Shown piece after piece: positions 6,873-7,971 of a stretch of DNA of 7,971 nucleotides. Position numbers and translations under genes: made by a program. Location of the stretch: assembly GCA_947456915.1 (NCBI GenBank), contig CANGUQ010000158.1:1-7971 (forward strand). The letters are read 5' to 3'. The first letter of the stretch is position 1; every line of letters starts with the position of its first letter. This DNA is from Betaproteobacteria bacterium (lineage in GTDB: Bacteria > Pseudomonadota > Gammaproteobacteria > Burkholderiales > CAIKXV01). The notes beneath the pieces are model-generated. The model saw nothing but the letters and a program-made list of their open reading frames with translations, was not told the DNA's origin and did not search any database.

Positions 6873-6916
6873 GCCGTGTGTGTCCTGATCTCTCCTGCGT
6901 TTGCCCCCGGTTCCCG

Positions 6917-7971
6917 ATGACTGTTTCGCCGCCGCTGATCCGCGACATCGACTCGATGCTGGCCGCCTACCGCGAAGGCCGGTGCACGGTACGCGCGGTG
7001 GTCGACGCCCTGATCGCCCGGCTGGCGGCGCGCGGCGAGGACGCGGTGTGGATCGATCGCGAGAGCGACGCGGCGCTGCGTGACCGTGCGGCCGAACTGG
7101 ATGCGCTGGCTGCGCCGGCCGCGGCGCGGCTGCCCCTGTACGGCATTCCGTTCGCCGTCAAGGACAACATCGACGTGGGCGGCAGGATGACCACTGCCGC
7201 CTGCCGCGCCTTCGGCTACCGTGCCGAGGAGACTGCACACGTCGTGCAGCGGCTGCTTGCTGCCGGCGCGATCCATGTGGGCAAGACCAATCTCGATCAG
7301 TTCGCGACCGGCCTGGTCGGCGTGCGTTCTCAGTATGGCGTGCCCGCCAACACGTTCGATGCCGACTACGTGCCGGGCGGCTCGAGTTCGGGCTCGGCCG
7401 TCGCGGTCGCCGCCGGCCTGGTGAGTTTCGCGCTGGGCACCGATACGGCCGGGTCCGGCCGCGTGCCTGCGGCGTTCAACAACATCGTGGGTCTGAAGCC
7501 CACCCGCGGGCTGATCAGCAACCACGGGCTGTTGCCGGCGTGCCGCTCGCTCGACTGCATTGCCGTATTCGCGCTCGGCTGCGCCGATGCGCAGGCCGTG
7601 CTCGGCGTGATCGCGGGCCCCGATGCTGCCGATCCGTGGTCGCGGTCGGCGCCGGCGGACGCACCGTCGGGGACACGGTTCGCCGGCGCCTTCCGCTTCG
7701 GCGTGCTGGCGCCGGGGCAGCGCGAGTTCTTCGGCGACGCCCTGGCCGCAGCGCTGTATGCGCGCGCCATCGAATCGCTGCAGGCCCTGGGCGGCGCGCC
7801 CGTCGAGTTCGACTATGCGCCCTTCGCGCAGACGGCGGAACTGCTGTACCAGGGGCCGTGGGTGGCCGAGCGCTATGCGGCGATCCGTCCATTCATCGAG
7901 GCCCGGCCCGAGGCGCTGCATCCGGTGACGCGGCAGATCACCGAGTCGGCGCGCAACTTCGATGCCGTCGA
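6917..7971 (+). CDS. atzF: Allophanate hydrolase, amidase-signature domain, 3'-truncated by the window edge
   Basis: The product hydrolyses allophanate to ammonia and CO2, the second step of ATP-dependent urea use after urea carboxylase, in the cytosol. 351 codons are visible; the known AtzF is about 600 residues, so the rest of the amidase domain and any C-terminal domain lie beyond the edge. The Ser-cisSer-Lys triad is complete: K82 in GIPFAVKDN, S156 in PGGSSSGSAVA, and nucleophile S180 in GTDTAGSGRVPAAFNN. The AGSGRVPAAFNNIVGLKPTRG wording (178-198) and CRSLDC (about 208-213) are typical of allophanate hydrolase, not GatA, which usually reads TGGSIRQPA. ATG 6917 gives a normal N-terminus but has no Shine-Dalgarno; ATG 6956 is an alternative with none either. 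Urea carboxylase is not upstream and may lie downstream. Regulation is probably by sigma-54 and NtrC. Confidence 0.88.
   Translation, partial: MTVSPPLIRDIDSMLAAYREGRCTVRAVVDALIARLAARGEDAVWIDRESDAALRDRAAELDALAAPAAARLPLYGIPFAVKDNIDVGGRMTTAACRAFGYRAEETAHVVQRLLAAGAIHVGKTNLDQFATGLVGVRSQYGVPANTFDADYVPGGSSSGSAVAVAAGLVSFALGTDTAGSGRVPAAFNNIVGLKPTRGLISNHGLLPACRSLDCIAVFALGCADAQAVLGVIAGPDAADPWSRSAPADAPSGTRFAGAFRFGVLAPGQREFFGDALAAALYARAIESLQALGGAPVEFDYAPFAQTAELLYQGPWVAERYAAIRPFIEARPEALHPVTRQITESARNFDAV

Larger units (their letters stand above)
6642..6916. other. Non-coding interval between fumC and the allophanate hydrolase gene
   Basis: This 275-bp stretch has no credible gene. Its left part (6693-6728) holds GC-rich hairpins that may end the fumC transcript. 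Its middle holds an NtrC-type dyad (6759-6775) set inside a 9-bp inverted repeat (6733-6741 with 6795-6803). Its right part holds a sigma-54 promoter (6857-6872). The right half is visibly less GC-rich than the flanking genes. A 90-codon frame from GTG 6648 to 6920 was considered and rejected. Confidence 0.7.

Noticed and set aside
6648..6920. A 90-codon frame from GTG 6648 whose TGA overlaps the ATG of the allophanate hydrolase gene
   Set aside because: The overlap hints at translational coupling, but in the right half only about 60% of third positions are G or C, far below the neighbouring genes. There is no good ribosome site or recognisable motif, and it crosses the NtrC and sigma-54 sites.
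6509..7921. A 470-codon open frame on the minus strand opposite the allophanate hydrolase gene
   Set aside because: It is the shadow frame of a gene with an intact catalytic triad; it has no recognisable domain and also overlaps the end of fumC.

Overview
The window is GC-rich, with codons ending mostly in G or C. It looks like ordinary chromosome of a free-living proteobacterium. The malic enzyme, FumC and IbaG sequences look betaproteobacterial to me, but that is an impression without a search. I see no mobile element, CRISPR array, rRNA, tRNA or phage gene.

Layout, left to right. (1) The 3' part of a gene for a membrane metal-dependent hydrolase of the YdjM/COG1988 type, cut by the left edge. 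(2) A small BolA-family gene of the IbaG type. (3) On the minus strand and convergent with it, an exported PQQ-dependent aldose sugar dehydrogenase of the YliI/Asd type. (4) A short divergent intergenic region, then a full-length hybrid NADP-malic enzyme (maeB) with its phosphotransacetylase-like tail. (5) A 183-bp spacer holding four perfect GC-rich dyads. (6) Class II fumarase (fumC). (7) A 275-bp non-coding stretch. (8) The first 351 codons of an allophanate hydrolase (atzF type), cut by the right edge.

How the genes fit together. FumC makes malate from fumarate, and MaeB turns malate into pyruvate, CO2 and NADPH, so these two neighbours form a short C4-to-C3 route. The sugar dehydrogenase is periplasmic and IbaG belongs to Fe-S cluster handling, so both look unrelated to that route. 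The allophanate hydrolase completes urea breakdown to ammonia and CO2.

The most informative signal is upstream of the allophanate hydrolase. A sigma-54 promoter with exact GG-N10-GC geometry lies at 6857-6872, and an NtrC-type enhancer dyad lies at 6759-6775, about 116 bp before the predicted transcript start. Together they predict induction by nitrogen limitation. No novel multi-gene system was found; the interest here is in regulatory DNA.
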